From Pseudomonas rhizophila (GTDB lineage: Bacteria; Pseudomonadota; Gammaproteobacteria; Pseudomonadales; Pseudomonadaceae), in the NCBI RefSeq assembly GCF_003033885.1, contig NZ_CP024081.1:3100046-3164045 (forward strand): a stretch of 64,000 nt of DNA. The letters run 5' to 3'. Shown one piece after another: positions 37,542-45,881 of this stretch. Position numbers and translations under genes: made by a program. The first letter of the stretch is position 1. Each line of letters starts with the position of its first letter. The notes under the pieces were generated by a model, which was not told where the DNA came from, did no database searches, and saw only the letters and a list, made by a program, of their open reading frames with translations.

Positions 37542-38372
37542 TCAGGTGGGAGAGTGCAGCGCTAGAAACCGCAACACTGCCGCGACGATGGCCTCCGGCG
37601 CGTCTTCCTGGACCAAATGCCCGGCATTGGGAACGGGATGAAACTGTGCGCCCGGTATCATCCGTTGCAACGCACGACCGCGTTCGATGGGGATCCACTG
37701 ATCGTCCTCTCCCCAAAGGATCTGCGTCGGGCAGCGCACGGTTGCATACAGCGGTTCGACCTCGCGGGTATAGCGTTCGTCCATCTGCGCGATCTGCCGA
37801 TAGAGCGCGGCCTGGCCGGTCTCGCCAAGCCAGGGCTGCACGTACGGCGCCAGTTCTTCATAGGGGATCTGCCTGTTGATCGCACCCCGGATATAGGTCG
37901 GTACGATGGCCCGCTGAATGTAATCGGGCAGGCCGCTGAACGCCGCTTCGTACTGGCGCACATGCTGGACAAAAGGTGAACCCCAGGGCGACAGCGCCAC
38001 CGGATCGATCAGGGTCAGGCTGCGGTAGTGCTTGCCGTTGAGCAGGTGCGTGCGCAGGGCGGTTGCGCCACCAAAATCGTGGGCCACCACGTCCGGGCAA
38101 TCCAGGCCCCAGTGGTCCAGCAACTGTGCGAGCAACTGGTTTTGCACACCGAGGGAAACGTCGGCGTCCGGTTGTGCGGATTGGCCGTAACCCAGCAGGT
38201 CAAAGTAATGCACCTTGCGAGTGGCGAAGAACAGCGGGGCGATTCGGTGCCACACGTAGGAAGAGAAGGGCGTGCCGTGGACAAACACCAGCGGCGGGCC
38301 GTCGCCGTGGACGGCGTAACGGATGCGGTGTCCGTTGAAGTCGTATTCGTGATCCAGGGGCCAGTGGCTCAT
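37542..38372 (-). CDS. Alpha/beta hydrolase with an aspartate nucleophile
   Basis: A 276-residue hydrolase. Oxyanion-hole motif VHGTPFSSYVW, nucleophile elbow VAHDFGGA (Asp rather than Ser), acid in WGEDDQWIP and His in NAGHLVQED. An Asp nucleophile is typical of haloalkane/haloacetate dehalogenases and epoxide hydrolases. The start at 38372 gives MSHWPLDHEY; the natural substrate is unknown. It lies between codB and queD on the same strand. Confidence 0.82.
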   Translation of the reverse strand: MSHWPLDHEYDFNGHRIRYAVHGDGPPLVFVHGTPFSSYVWHRIAPLFFATRKVHYFDLLGYGQSAQPDADVSLGVQNQLLAQLLDHWGLDCPDVVAHDFGGATALRTHLLNGKHYRSLTLIDPVALSPWGSPFVQHVRQYEAAFSGLPDYIQRAIVPTYIRGAINRQIPYEELAPYVQPWLGETGQAALYRQIAQMDERYTREVEPLYATVRCPTQILWGEDDQWIPIERGRALQRMIPGAQFHPVPNAGHLVQEDAPEAIVAAVLRFLALHSPT

Positions 38373-38414
38373 GGTCGCGTCCTCTTGGCATGTTCGAGCC
38401 AAAAAGCATAGACA

Positions 38415-38446
38415 CAAAAAAAGCCAATGCCACAGGTCCCTGTGGC
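38415..38446 (-). terminator. Intrinsic terminator after queD
   Basis: On the minus strand GCCACAGG-GAC-CCTGTGGC, a perfect 8-bp stem, is followed after ATTGGC by a run of T. Confidence 0.75.
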
Positions 38447-38450
38447 CCGC

Positions 38451-38807
38451 TTACTCGCCGCGGTAGATGCAACCGCTGGTGCAGGTCTCATGGATGCGAA
38501 TGGCACTGAGTTCCGGCAACAATGGCTTCAACTGTTCCCAGATCCACTTGGCCAGGACTTCGCTGGTGGGGTTTTCCAGGCCGGGGATGTCGTTGAGGTA
38601 GTTGTGGTCCAGGCGCTCGTAGAGCGGCTTGAAGATCGCCTTGATCTCCGAGAAGTCCCGAATCCAGCCGGTGTGCGAGTCGATGTCGCCGCTCAGGTGA
38701 ATCGCCACTTTGAACGAGTGGCCGTGCAGGCGGCCGCACTTGTGACCGTCTGGCACGTGGGGCAGGCGGTGGGCGGATTCGAAGGTGAATTCTTTGAAAA
38801 TTTCCAC
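38451..38807 (-). CDS. queD: QueD, 6-carboxy-tetrahydropterin synthase
   Basis: A 118-residue enzyme of queuosine biosynthesis. Zinc ligands: SAHRL and RLHGHSF; also the catalytic region LDHNYLND and ETCTSGCIY. The GTG at 38805-38807 gives the family length. An ATG at 38858 would use mobile-element sequence. The first six codons lie inside a 17-bp repeat that flanks the inserted element, so its promoter region has been replaced by element DNA. AGG lies about eight bases ahead of the GTG. Confidence 0.9.
   Translation of the reverse strand: MEIFKEFTFESAHRLPHVPDGHKCGRLHGHSFKVAIHLSGDIDSHTGWIRDFSEIKAIFKPLYERLDHNYLNDIPGLENPTSEVLAKWIWEQLKPLLPELSAIRIHETCTSGCIYRGE
38791..38807. repeat. Left attachment-site repeat, overlapping queD codons 1-6
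   Basis: TCTTTGAAAATTTCCAC. Its complement GTGGAAATTTTCAAAGA begins with the queD start codon. An identical copy lies at 45782-45798. Confidence 0.85.
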
Positions 38808-38862
38808 GGTTTGACCTGTAGGGCTTGAATACAGCGGGTTCTGATGAGGTGTCAGCATCTGG

Positions 38863-38883
38863 TGTACTGATCAATGTACTGAT
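38863..38883. repeat. Paired TGTACTGAT repeats near the left end
   Basis: TGTACTGAT occurs at 38863-38871 and 38875-38883, 12 bases apart. A matching pair lies near the right end. They may be integrase arm-binding sites. Confidence 0.55.
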
Positions 38884-39088
38884 TGGTCGTTGCTGGGCGT
38901 GATTGAGGTCATCCATTCAGCGATTGCCGACTGGCGCCAGGCGACCGAGTTCGGGCCTATTCTAACCTGTTTTGGGAACGTGCCCTCCCTGATCCTGCGA
39001 CAAACAGTGTTTCGGCCCGGGCTGGTGGTGTGACGCACCTCGTCGAGGCGCAGGAACGGTCAATGTTCTCGGTCGTCGCTCGGTTGTT

Positions 39089-39258
39089 CATACCTTTCTC
39101 CAGGCTTCACGTTGTGCCTTGTTCCAGCCGTCAATCCATCTCTGCTTGGAGAAAGGAGATGTGTCGTTTTCCGTATCGAACGGGTTTTGCTTGAGGCTCT
39201 GCCCCTTGAGGAAGGTCGAGTATCCCTGCTCGAACGGGTTGATCTTCGTCCGTACAGC
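39089..39258 (-). CDS. RMF-like small phage protein without a visible start codon
   Basis: An open frame of about 55 codons reading KINPFEQGYSTFLKGQS and then RWIDGWNKAQREAW, which resembles the ribosome-modulation-factor-like domain of small phage proteins. The frame opens right after the TGA of the preceding gene, with no ATG, GTG or TTG before the conserved part (first codons GCT GTA CGG). The start codon may be mutated or unusual. Similarity is by eye only. Confidence 0.4.
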
Positions 39259-39465
39259 TCAGCAGTTGCCGTGGCGGGCCACCTCCGTGACTTGATTGAT
39301 GCCATTGGCGTAATCCGGCGGCCGAATCCTGGCGACTTCCTCCAGGTTGCAGGCCGTTGTTTCAACTGGCCCGCGCTCGTCGAACATGCACTTTGGCAGG
39401 TGTGATGCAGACTCAAGCATCTGCACCGCGAAGACTTGGCCTTCGCGTAATTCGATGTGAGACAT
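39259..39465 (-). CDS. Small phage-type protein of unknown function
   Basis: 68 residues starting MSHIELREGQVFAV, with GGAG six bases ahead of the ATG at 39465. No domain was recognised. Part of a run of short same-strand genes typical of the early region of a temperate phage. Confidence 0.5.
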   Translation of the reverse strand: MSHIELREGQVFAVQMLESASHLPKCMFDERGPVETTACNLEEVARIRPPDYANGINQVTEVARHGNC

Positions 39466-39501
39466 GGTGTGCTCCATGCCGCGCGTGGCGGCAGAAGGTG
39501 G

Positions 39502-39885
39502 TTATTCGTTTTTTGCGGGGAACCACTCGTTGTCGTATTCGAACTGGGTCACCAGCTCAGGCGTGAGACTCGGCAACTGGCGATCGAAGACCAGGTAGCC
39601 GAAGGGCTTTTCGATCCATTCAGGGGCAAGCTTCATGAGCTCGCCCTTGTAGATCCGTAGCAGGTGATCGGCCGCTTTCTCGAACTCATCCTCGCGATAA
39701 TTGCCCTCGCAGGTGATGCCGTTACTGACGCGCCAGACGGTGCGCTTCGGCTGGGCCTGGGCGGCTTTGATCTTCTGGTCCATCTGATCGCGGGCGTAGA
39801 CGAGCTGGTCCAGGGTCAATACAGCAACCCAATCGTAGGTGCTGACGTTCTGCTCATGGCCGTGGAAGCACTTTATTACGGGCAT
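39502..39885 (-). CDS. Phage-type hypothetical protein
   Basis: 127 residues starting MPVIKCFHGHEQNVSTYDW, with a GGAGG ribosome site eight bases upstream. It is soluble and acidic near the end, with no recognised domain. The longer frame to 40026 overlaps the next gene and is not supported. Confidence 0.6.
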   Translation of the reverse strand: MPVIKCFHGHEQNVSTYDWVAVLTLDQLVYARDQMDQKIKAAQAQPKRTVWRVSNGITCEGNYREDEFEKAADHLLRIYKGELMKLAPEWIEKPFGYLVFDRQLPSLTPELVTQFEYDNEWFPAKNE

Positions 39886-39935
39886 AGCGATATCCTCCGC
39901 CCGCCGCTCACCGGCAGGCTGAAGGTGGATTGGGG

Positions 39936-40277
39936 TTAGGGTTTGAGCTGTTCGGCGGCAGCCCGGACAATTGCGCGGCGCATAGCAGAACCTGGTCCCT
40001 GATTCTGGTTCCAGTGCCAATACCAATACTCGACAGCGAAGCCTTCAGCTAACCACTTGGCGACGCATTTCTGTTCGGCGGAGTACGAGTAGATCAGCAG
40101 GTCCAGTTGCACGACCAAACGCAGCGCATCGCCGGCATCGCTGTGGTCGTTAAGCGGATCCCACCAGTGGCCATTTTCAGCGGTGCCGACCCAGGCGGAG
40201 AGCACGCCGTTCTTATCGAATAGCGGATCCATCCCAACTGCATTTGCGGCAAGCTCGAGCAATTGCTGATCTCTCAT
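39936..40277 (-). CDS. Phage ABA-sandwich-type protein
   Basis: 113 residues: MRDQQLLELAANAVGMD, then WDPLNDHSDAGDALRLV and the end RRAIVRAAAEQ. This pattern is common among small proteins of Pseudomonas prophages (phage ABA sandwich domain by recollection). Function unknown. Confidence 0.6.
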   Translation of the reverse strand: MRDQQLLELAANAVGMDPLFDKNGVLSAWVGTAENGHWWDPLNDHSDAGDALRLVVQLDLLIYSYSAEQKCVAKWLAEGFAVEYWYWHWNQNQGPGSAMRRAIVRAAAEQLKP

Positions 40278-40348
40278 GGCCTAGGTCCCCTATACACGAG
40301 CCAGGCCATGTAGAGCAGGGGGAGAAATCGTGGGGCTTCCTTGCTCAT
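40274..40348 (-). CDS. Very short coupled ORF (24 codons)
   Basis: MSKEAPRFLPLLYMAWLVYR-type peptide of 24 residues. Its stop TGA overlaps the next ATG as ATGA, suggesting coupled translation. No clear ribosome site is seen. It may be real but cannot be proven from sequence. Confidence 0.3.
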   Translation of the reverse strand: MSKEAPRFLPLLYMAWLVYRGPRP

Positions 40349-40376
40349 GGCGACGGTGGCCAGCCAAGCTTTCCCG

Positions 40377-40610
40377 TCAGCGGTATTCGGGCCCTGCCCG
40401 GAAGACAATTTTGAACGCGCTGACTTGCCCGCCGTCAGTGACACGATCGCTAATCGCCTGGCGCAGCGCCTCGTTCTCGGTGATCAGGGCCAGGACTGCC
40501 GACGGGAAAGCTTCGATCTCGGCGAACCAGCTGGCCCGCATGCCGAGCGGCTTCCATGCAAGCGTTGCAGCTTCGATGCCTGAGCACACCGAACCATATG
40601 TGACTTCCAT
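40377..40610 (-). pseudogene. Truncated DNA cytosine-5 methyltransferase
   Basis: The frame begins MEVTYGSVCSGIEAATLAW and continues FAEIEAFPSAVLA, the N-terminal SAM-binding part of a phage Dcm-type enzyme. After about 41 residues it changes abruptly to unrelated sequence and stops at 77. The catalytic PCQ motif and everything downstream are missing, so this is a deletion remnant. Confidence 0.65.
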
Positions 40611-40827
40611 GCGTAGGCCTCGCCGGTTGGCGTGATTCGAGTTTGTGGGTATCTGGACAGCAGACTTCGGCATCAGGCTTTTTATCGTACCCCTCCTCGC
40701 GAACAGGGCAGACCCAGACGGCCGTAACCTCCGGGGCGCAGCACGATTCAGCCTGGTGTTCGTGACTGTGAAGTTTATTGCATGATCCGCACTCCCACTT
40801 GCGGACAACCTTATCTCTGATGCCCAT
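40450..40827 (-). CDS. Cys-rich zinc-ribbon-like phage protein
   Basis: The first 57 or so residues hold paired cysteines (WECGSCNK, ESCCAPE, WVCPVREE, EVCCPD), suggesting a small zinc ribbon. The remaining frame overlaps the methyltransferase remnant out of frame and is probably read-through after loss of the original stop. Function unknown. Confidence 0.45.
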   Translation of the reverse strand: MGIRDKVVRKWECGSCNKLHSHEHQAESCCAPEVTAVWVCPVREEGYDKKPDAEVCCPDTHKLESRQPARPTHGSHIWFGVLRHRSCNACMEAARHAGQLVRRDRSFPVGSPGPDHRERGAAPGD

Positions 40828-40886
40828 AGTTGGCCCTCAGGATGGCGACGCCCTCCGGTGACCGGATGCGCAGCATGGGGTAGGGG

Positions 40887-41247
40887 CTATTTCGGAACTT
40901 CGATTTCGTCGTCAGGCTCAGACGGATCGTCGGCGAGCGACTTCAGTCCAGCAGCCCGGATAATGAGTGACACCTTTTCAGTAACAGCGAAAGGTGTCGT
41001 GTCTCGATGCAGCATCTTTACCGGTCTCTAAGTCCGCTTCAATCAGGTTCGATAGAAGTCTCTGGTGAACGTCCTGCTGGTTGTTGATGCCGTGGGCCTT
41101 CATGACTCTCTGCAGGTCCGACTTGAACACGCCCGCTACCTCAACCGTGAACTTCTCGATGCCCAGCGCCGCAGCCTTCACCGCTGCCTTCTCGCGCTTT
41201 CGGCGCTGTTTGAGCGCTTCCGCCGTTGGCTGTTGTGTTTCGGCCAT
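40887..41247 (-). pseudogene. Frameshifted phage protein
   Basis: The frame starts MAETQQPTAEALKQRRKREK with AAGGAG ahead of the ATG. It currently stops at 40978. If one A is removed from the short A-run near 41017, it continues as KMLHRDTTPFAVTEKVSL and on to EIEVPK at 40887, a natural-looking C-terminus. This suggests a one-base insertion. Alternatively these are two overlapping genes. Confidence 0.5.
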
Positions 41248-41322
41248 GGCCCGCTCCTTCAATTCCACTGGCCGACAGTGCCAGCCAGGTCTGTCGTTTG
41301 CGTTGTTGGGTGCGGAAACGTC

Positions 41323-41442
41323 TCACGTGGCTACCTTGGCCTGATTCCACACACCGACGGCGTTGAAGATGGCGTAGGCCTGGGCCTCGTCGAGCGAAAC
41401 CACGTCAGGCATGGCAATCCAGCCTGACGCTATCAGGTGCAT
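41323..41442 (-). CDS. Short phage-type ORF, probably 5'-truncated
   Basis: 39 residues including AMPDVVSLDEAQAYAIF. The plus-strand acyltransferase remnant begins just beyond its start, so the N-terminus was probably lost at a recombination junction near 41443. Confidence 0.35.
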   Translation of the reverse strand: MHLIASGWIAMPDVVSLDEAQAYAIFNAVGVWNQAKVAT

Positions 41443-41445
41443 AGG

Positions 41446-43135
41446 GTTTGCGCTATTCAAGCCACTACTGCACACGTGGTCGCTGAGTGTCGAGGAGCAG
41501 TTTTTATCTAATTTGGCTGTTGTCACTTTTTCTGCTGATGAAGTACCTGCCTAGGTGGCTACTGATTCCCTCAGTTGTGGTTGGTGGCCTTGCCAGCCTT
41601 GGGCTCAACCTCGTGCTGCAAGACGGGCATAGCAGTATGCTTTCCACCATTAGCCCATTAATAGCGTCTTTGTTCGCGGATGGTCAATCGTCGATCTTCT
41701 ATCTGACTCCATTCAGGATATTTGAGTTTGCCATTGGCGCTCTGTGCATATGGCTACCAACGGCAAAGTCCCGCGATTCCATCCTGTTGGATGTGCTTCT
41801 TGCCATTGGCTGGGCGCTGATCTCTTATGCAATATTTTCATTCGATGAAAGAACGGTTTTTCCTTCTACAATGCATTGATTCCATGCATAGGAACAGCCT
41901 TAGTTATTTGCTCATGCGGGGCTAAAAGATTTGTCTTTCTCGTCAGTAACAAGCTGTCAGTCAGAATTGGGCTTATTAGCTATTCGATATATCTGGTTCA
42001 TTGGCCGATAATTGTTTTTTATAAGTACTACACCATGAGCCCGCTCGGTTTAATGGAGAAGTGCGCAATAGTGGCTATTTCGATATTCCTGGGATGGCTG
42101 CTCTATAGCTTCGTTGAGACTCCTTTCAGAAGGGTTAAATCAGATAGCCCTACATCAGATGGCTACCGGTTCGGTCTTATGTGCACGTTGCTATCGATGA
42201 CTCTCATCTTGCCGGCGGCAACGGCATGGGGCGGCGGCTGGGCTTGGCGCACGGGAGCCATGCCGGCATGGGTAACTGCTCAGCTAAATAATTCCAAACA
42301 GTTTCACACCGATCAATACGGTGGGGCCGGCTACCCATATAATGGCTGGATCAGCGGTGGGACATCTGCCGTCGCAGACCTTGTGGTTCTGGGCGATAGC
42401 CATGCCAGACATTATGCCGAGGGATTGAACAAGGTCATCGGCGGGCCTAAATCGAAGAGCATCTATATCAGATCCACCAGTTGCATCCTTTTGCCAGGGA
42501 TTACCCGGCTGACGCCAGGCGAGGATTGGGACAAGCTTTGCGCCGGTGCATTGAACTCTGCCATTCAGGTGATAAAGAAGAGTCCGGGCGCCGCGGTCAT
42601 GCTGAGCGAGAGCTGGGGCGAACAACTACAAATGGGCGGGCTCATGGAGTCCCGGAAATCAATCCCTGGAGGCGACACCGATCAGGGATACCGGTTCATC
42701 GCCGGCAAGATCGAAGAGTTGAGAAACGCAATTCGTGGCCATCAGTTGATCCTGATCGGCAATGTCCCAGGCGCAGGAAGTCCGGACGTCATCGGCTGTT
42801 TTGCCAGGCCAAAATACTTTCCAATCGATTGCGCGTCGAAGCTTGTGCGGCGTGAAGCTGATATCCCCACCCGGTCTGGGAGCTTGATCCTCGAGGAATA
42901 CGCGAGCTCAAAAGATGACGTAACTTATCTCAACCCGTATCGGGCTTTTTGCTCTGGGGGGTACTGTCGTGCGATTGATGACGATGGCGTCTTTTATAGC
43001 GACACCTATCACTTGTCGAAGCACGGGTCCCTAGAGTTTGTGCGCTACTTTGAAGCGCAAATTTTTGGCATTTTGAGTCAAGACTTGAAGGTTTCTGGGC
43101 GCGGAGTTACATCCAACTCCGCACCTGACGGGTGA
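41446..43135 (+). pseudogene. Broken OafA-type O-acetyltransferase (AT3 + SGNH)
   Basis: The sequence resumes a membrane acyltransferase family-3 protein at PLLHTWSLSVEEQF; everything upstream is missing. An extra T in a five-T run (41501-41505) breaks the frame within VEEQFYLIW. A missing base near 41865 breaks it again within FPSYNALIPC. Downstream, membrane helices and a complete-looking SGNH domain (VVLGDSHARHY, DTYHLS) are intact in one frame (41876-43135). Such proteins O-acetylate O-antigen or other surface sugars, and phages carry them for serotype conversion. The gene should be non-functional as read. Confidence 0.75.
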
Positions 43136-43240
43136 TGCATTAATCGTGTTTGCCGAAGAAACAGCGATGCGCTTAACCCTTCCAGAATCCAGTCAGTTGC
43201 AACGCAGTGCCTGCCACCGCCGGCGCCGTCGGCGTGGTTC

Positions 43241-43363
43241 ATGGCAGAGCAAGAGTCCAACTTGACCCAGCATGCTCAACGAATTGTCGCCATCACCGAC
43301 GACGGCGACCGAGGGTTCAAGCTGGCGGCGTGCCAGGCCTATGTCAATGAGTTGAGCCAGTAA
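43241..43363 (+). CDS. Small ORF of 40 residues
   Basis: Starts MAEQESNLTQHAQRIVAIT and ends AYVNELSQ. No clear ribosome site; the same frame is open for a short way upstream (PPPAPSAWF), so it may be the tail of a longer lost gene. Unrecognised. Confidence 0.3.
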   Translation: MAEQESNLTQHAQRIVAITDDGDRGFKLAACQAYVNELSQ

Positions 43364-43375
43364 AGTATGCCCGGC

Positions 43376-43936
43376 TTACTTCTCGGATGCCAAATATTCG
43401 GATTCGAGCTCAAGCAGATCTTTACTTCTGTTTTTCAGGCGTTTAGCTGGAATTCCGAAGTAGATTCCCCATGGCGTAGTGGACTTTGTCACCATCGACA
43501 TTGCACCAACCGAGCAGCCTTCCGCCAAGTGAACTCCAGGCAACACAATCGACGATGTTCCGATGATGACGTGGCGCCCTATATAGATGGCTGACTTGAC
43601 TTCTTTTTTGTAAGTGGCAGGCACCGTTGGATTCGTCAGCGCTTTCCCAGAGTAATCGTCAGACTGCGAAAAGACCTGACAGCCGTATGCCAGCCCTGAA
43701 AAATCATCCATGGTGACGCCCTGCTCGCCGCCGGCGATGTTGCTGAAAATTGCGACATGCACGTTACGGCCCAGCGTCACCTTTCCGGAGATAACGCAGA
43801 AGTCATCAATTCTGGTGTTGTCGCCAATTGAGATTTTATCGCAGTTATAAATCGCTGCTTTGTCGCTGATCTTTACGTTCTTTCCGATGCTCTTGAAGCC
43901 CATGTCGCGGAGCTGAGTGTCTGTCATGAATGCCAT
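43376..43936 (-). CDS. Left-handed beta-helix acyltransferase
   Basis: 186 residues with hexapeptide-repeat character (ISIGDNTRIDDFCVISG, VTLGRNVHVAIF, IYIGRHVIIGTSSIVLPGV), typical of sugar O-acetyltransferases of the LbetaH family. AAGGA seven bases before the ATG supports the start. It is intact and opposite in strand to the broken acyltransferase. A role in surface polysaccharide modification is inferred. AT-rich compared with the host. Confidence 0.7.
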   Translation of the reverse strand: MAFMTDTQLRDMGFKSIGKNVKISDKAAIYNCDKISIGDNTRIDDFCVISGKVTLGRNVHVAIFSNIAGGEQGVTMDDFSGLAYGCQVFSQSDDYSGKALTNPTVPATYKKEVKSAIYIGRHVIIGTSSIVLPGVHLAEGCSVGAMSMVTKSTTPWGIYFGIPAKRLKNRSKDLLELESEYLASEK

Positions 43937-44450
43937 GGTCTATCCTTGGTTGAATTGATTGAGGCGTCAGTATCGGGTGAAGGCGCATTCTACAGTTTGC
44001 GCTTTTCCATGCCAGCATGGATGGCATTCTTAAACACCATCGTCACCCGTATGAGCCTATAGATTGAAACCGCGCTCGTCGGCATGATTTGAATTGGCTT
44101 GGTTCTGGTACCGGCACTGTAATTTTGTCCAGTATCGAGTTGAACATGAGATTTCTGATCGTCCAGCGGCGCGTCTTTGGCGTTGCCATTCCGAAAGAAC
44201 AGCTAAGGCAAATCGCTCCCATCAAGGGTGACGTCATTTTCAGCGAGTGTCCCGATCCAGAATTTGGTCGGTCGGTATTCAGCACCTGTGTTTACAGTTC
44301 TAGTCCTGGGCTGGACATCATTCCTCGGCTGCATGACGTAAGGATTACCGGAAAATGATCCAGGGAGGCCTGAATCTGACGGGAGTGGAAAAGATTGGCG
44401 ATGCTTACTATTCACAGTCGTGGTGGTGCCCGTTTGCGCGATAGGGAAGT
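43937..44450. other. Non-coding or degenerate part of the element
   Basis: About 510 bases. Short frames on both strands (for example 44089-44358 plus and 44203-44481 minus) show no recognisable domain or good ribosome site. Probably degraded phage DNA. Confidence 0.5.
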
Positions 44451-45630
44451 TTATAGTTGCGGCGAAATTAGGTCGGCCCAAACTTGCATCATTTCCCTGC
44501 GCTGCTCCAGGTACGCCGCGTGGTTGTACACATCACGGATGAAGCCGGTGTCGGCGTGCGCAAGCCGTCGCTCAATCCAGTCACGGTTATAGCCGCGGCC
44601 ATTCATTTCTGTTGAGAACAGGTGACGGAAGCCGTGGGGTGACTGTCTGCCAGTCAGTCCGCGTGCCTCCATGACGTTGTTGGCGTAGTTGGTGCCGATT
44701 GGCATGGTCGGGTCGCTGCGGTTCGTGAAAACGTAGCGCAGGTGGCCGGTGACGGGGAGTATTTCCCGCAGCAGCTTTACGGCCTGTCTCGGTAGTGGCA
44801 CCACGTGATCGCGGCGCATCTTCATCTTCGAGGGCGGCGTGGTCCAGATGGCGGTGTCGAGATCGATCTCTGACTATTCCGCATGGCGCACCTCGCCCGG
44901 GCGTGACGCCGTGTAGATCATCAGCATGAAGGCCGACCGGAGCTGTTGGCCGGTAACGCTCTGTTGAATGGTGGCCATGGTCTTCGGCAGTTCGCTGGAC
45001 GGAAGGAATGGATGGTGCTTGTGCTGACCAATCTTTTCCGTGACCGCATGCATCTCTGCAGTTGGATTGGCGTCGATCAGGCCTATGGCGATGGCGTAGC
45101 TAAACACCTGGCCCATGCGCTGGCGAATCTTGACTGCTGTGGCCGCCGACCCGCGCTTCTCGATTCTGCGGATAAGGGCGATGACATCAGCACGCTTAAT
45201 GGACTCGATCTGTCGGCCACCAAATGTCGGAAGAACGTCAAGCTCCATGGCGTTGCTGATGATCCTGTAGGTTCCCGGCGAAATGCTTCCCTTCCTGAAT
45301 GCCAGCCACTCGTCGTAGATTTTTCGAAAGGTACTGGTATTGGCCTCGATCATTCCTACCTTTTCTCCTTTCTTGATTCGCGCGGATCAATGCCGCGCGC
45401 GATTCTTCCCGCGCCTGATCTCTCCTAGCGCGCCTCCTTAAACCCGGTGTCCGGGTATGTCCCGAAAGAAATCCTCACCTGCTTTCCAAGCCAAGTGAAT
45501 CGGAAATACCATTTCTTTATCCCGCTTGGCGCGACAAAGAACGATAGCCCGAGCGGGTCTGGTAGCGTGTACGCCTTATCCTTCGGCTTTGCCTGCCTGG
45601 TTGCGGTAATGCTTGATCGCCATTTAGCAC
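44451..45630 (-). pseudogene. Tyrosine integrase, inactivated
   Basis: A P4/CP4-57-type integrase in pieces. The N-terminal arm-binding part (KPKDKAYTLPDPLGLSFFV) runs to a TAG at 45425-45427. A second piece (45353-44874) shows core-binding sequence and the first catalytic Arg (TASRPGEVRHAE) before a TAG at 44874-44876, where W of HAEWSEIDLD is expected. A third piece (44825-44451) has HGFRHLF, LAHAD and the Tyr region VYNHA. At least two nonsense changes plus one frameshift between 45355 and 45425 are needed to restore it. Confidence 0.8.
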
Positions 45631-45652
45631 ATCCTCTGAAATCTGCTTTCGA

Positions 45653-45673
45653 TGTACTGATTAATGTACTAAC
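45653..45673. repeat. Paired TGTACTGAT/TGTACTAAC near the right end
   Basis: TGTACTGAT at 45653-45661 and TGTACTAAC at 45665-45673, 12 bases apart, match the spacing of the left pair. They lie just upstream of the integrase. Confidence 0.5.
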
Positions 45674-45781
45674 CAAATGGCGATGGGAGGTATTCGGTGG
45701 TACACGCTGGTACATTCAGCGCTCGGTAGTGCTGGGGTTTTGGTGATCCGGCGCGGTTTTCGAGGGGAGGCAACCGTAGAA

Positions 45782-45798
45782 TCTTTGAAAATTTCCAC
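45782..45798. repeat. Right attachment-site repeat
   Basis: TCTTTGAAAATTTCCAC, identical to 38791-38807. It is a 17-base remnant of the queD 5' end left at the far side of the element. Confidence 0.85.
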
Positions 45799-45881
45799 AG
45801 GTTCAGGCTCTTTAGGGTAGCGGTCGCGAGGCAGGCGGCGGAGTTTATCAGTTTGGTTCCGGCGTTGCGCGACCGTGCTGA

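Larger units (their letters stand above)
38791..45798. mobile_element. Decayed integrative (phage-derived) element inserted at the queD start
   Basis: About 7.0 kb, bounded by the perfect 17-bp direct repeat TCTTTGAAAATTTCCAC (38791-38807 and 45782-45798). Inside are small phage-type genes, a truncated cytosine methyltransferase, a broken acyltransferase, an intact acyltransferase and, next to the right end and pointing inward, a broken tyrosine integrase. Base composition around 41.5-43.0 and 43.4-44.4 kb is visibly more AT-rich than the flanks. No REP elements occur inside, unlike the surrounding chromosome. Confidence 0.85.

Noticed and set aside
38808..38858. Longer queD start at 38858 (MLTPHQNP...)
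   Set aside because: These codons come from the inserted element; the GTG at 38807 gives the normal family length and start.
39060..39416. 118-residue minus-strand frame in the element
   Set aside because: Basic, low-complexity shadow overlapping two better-supported short frames.
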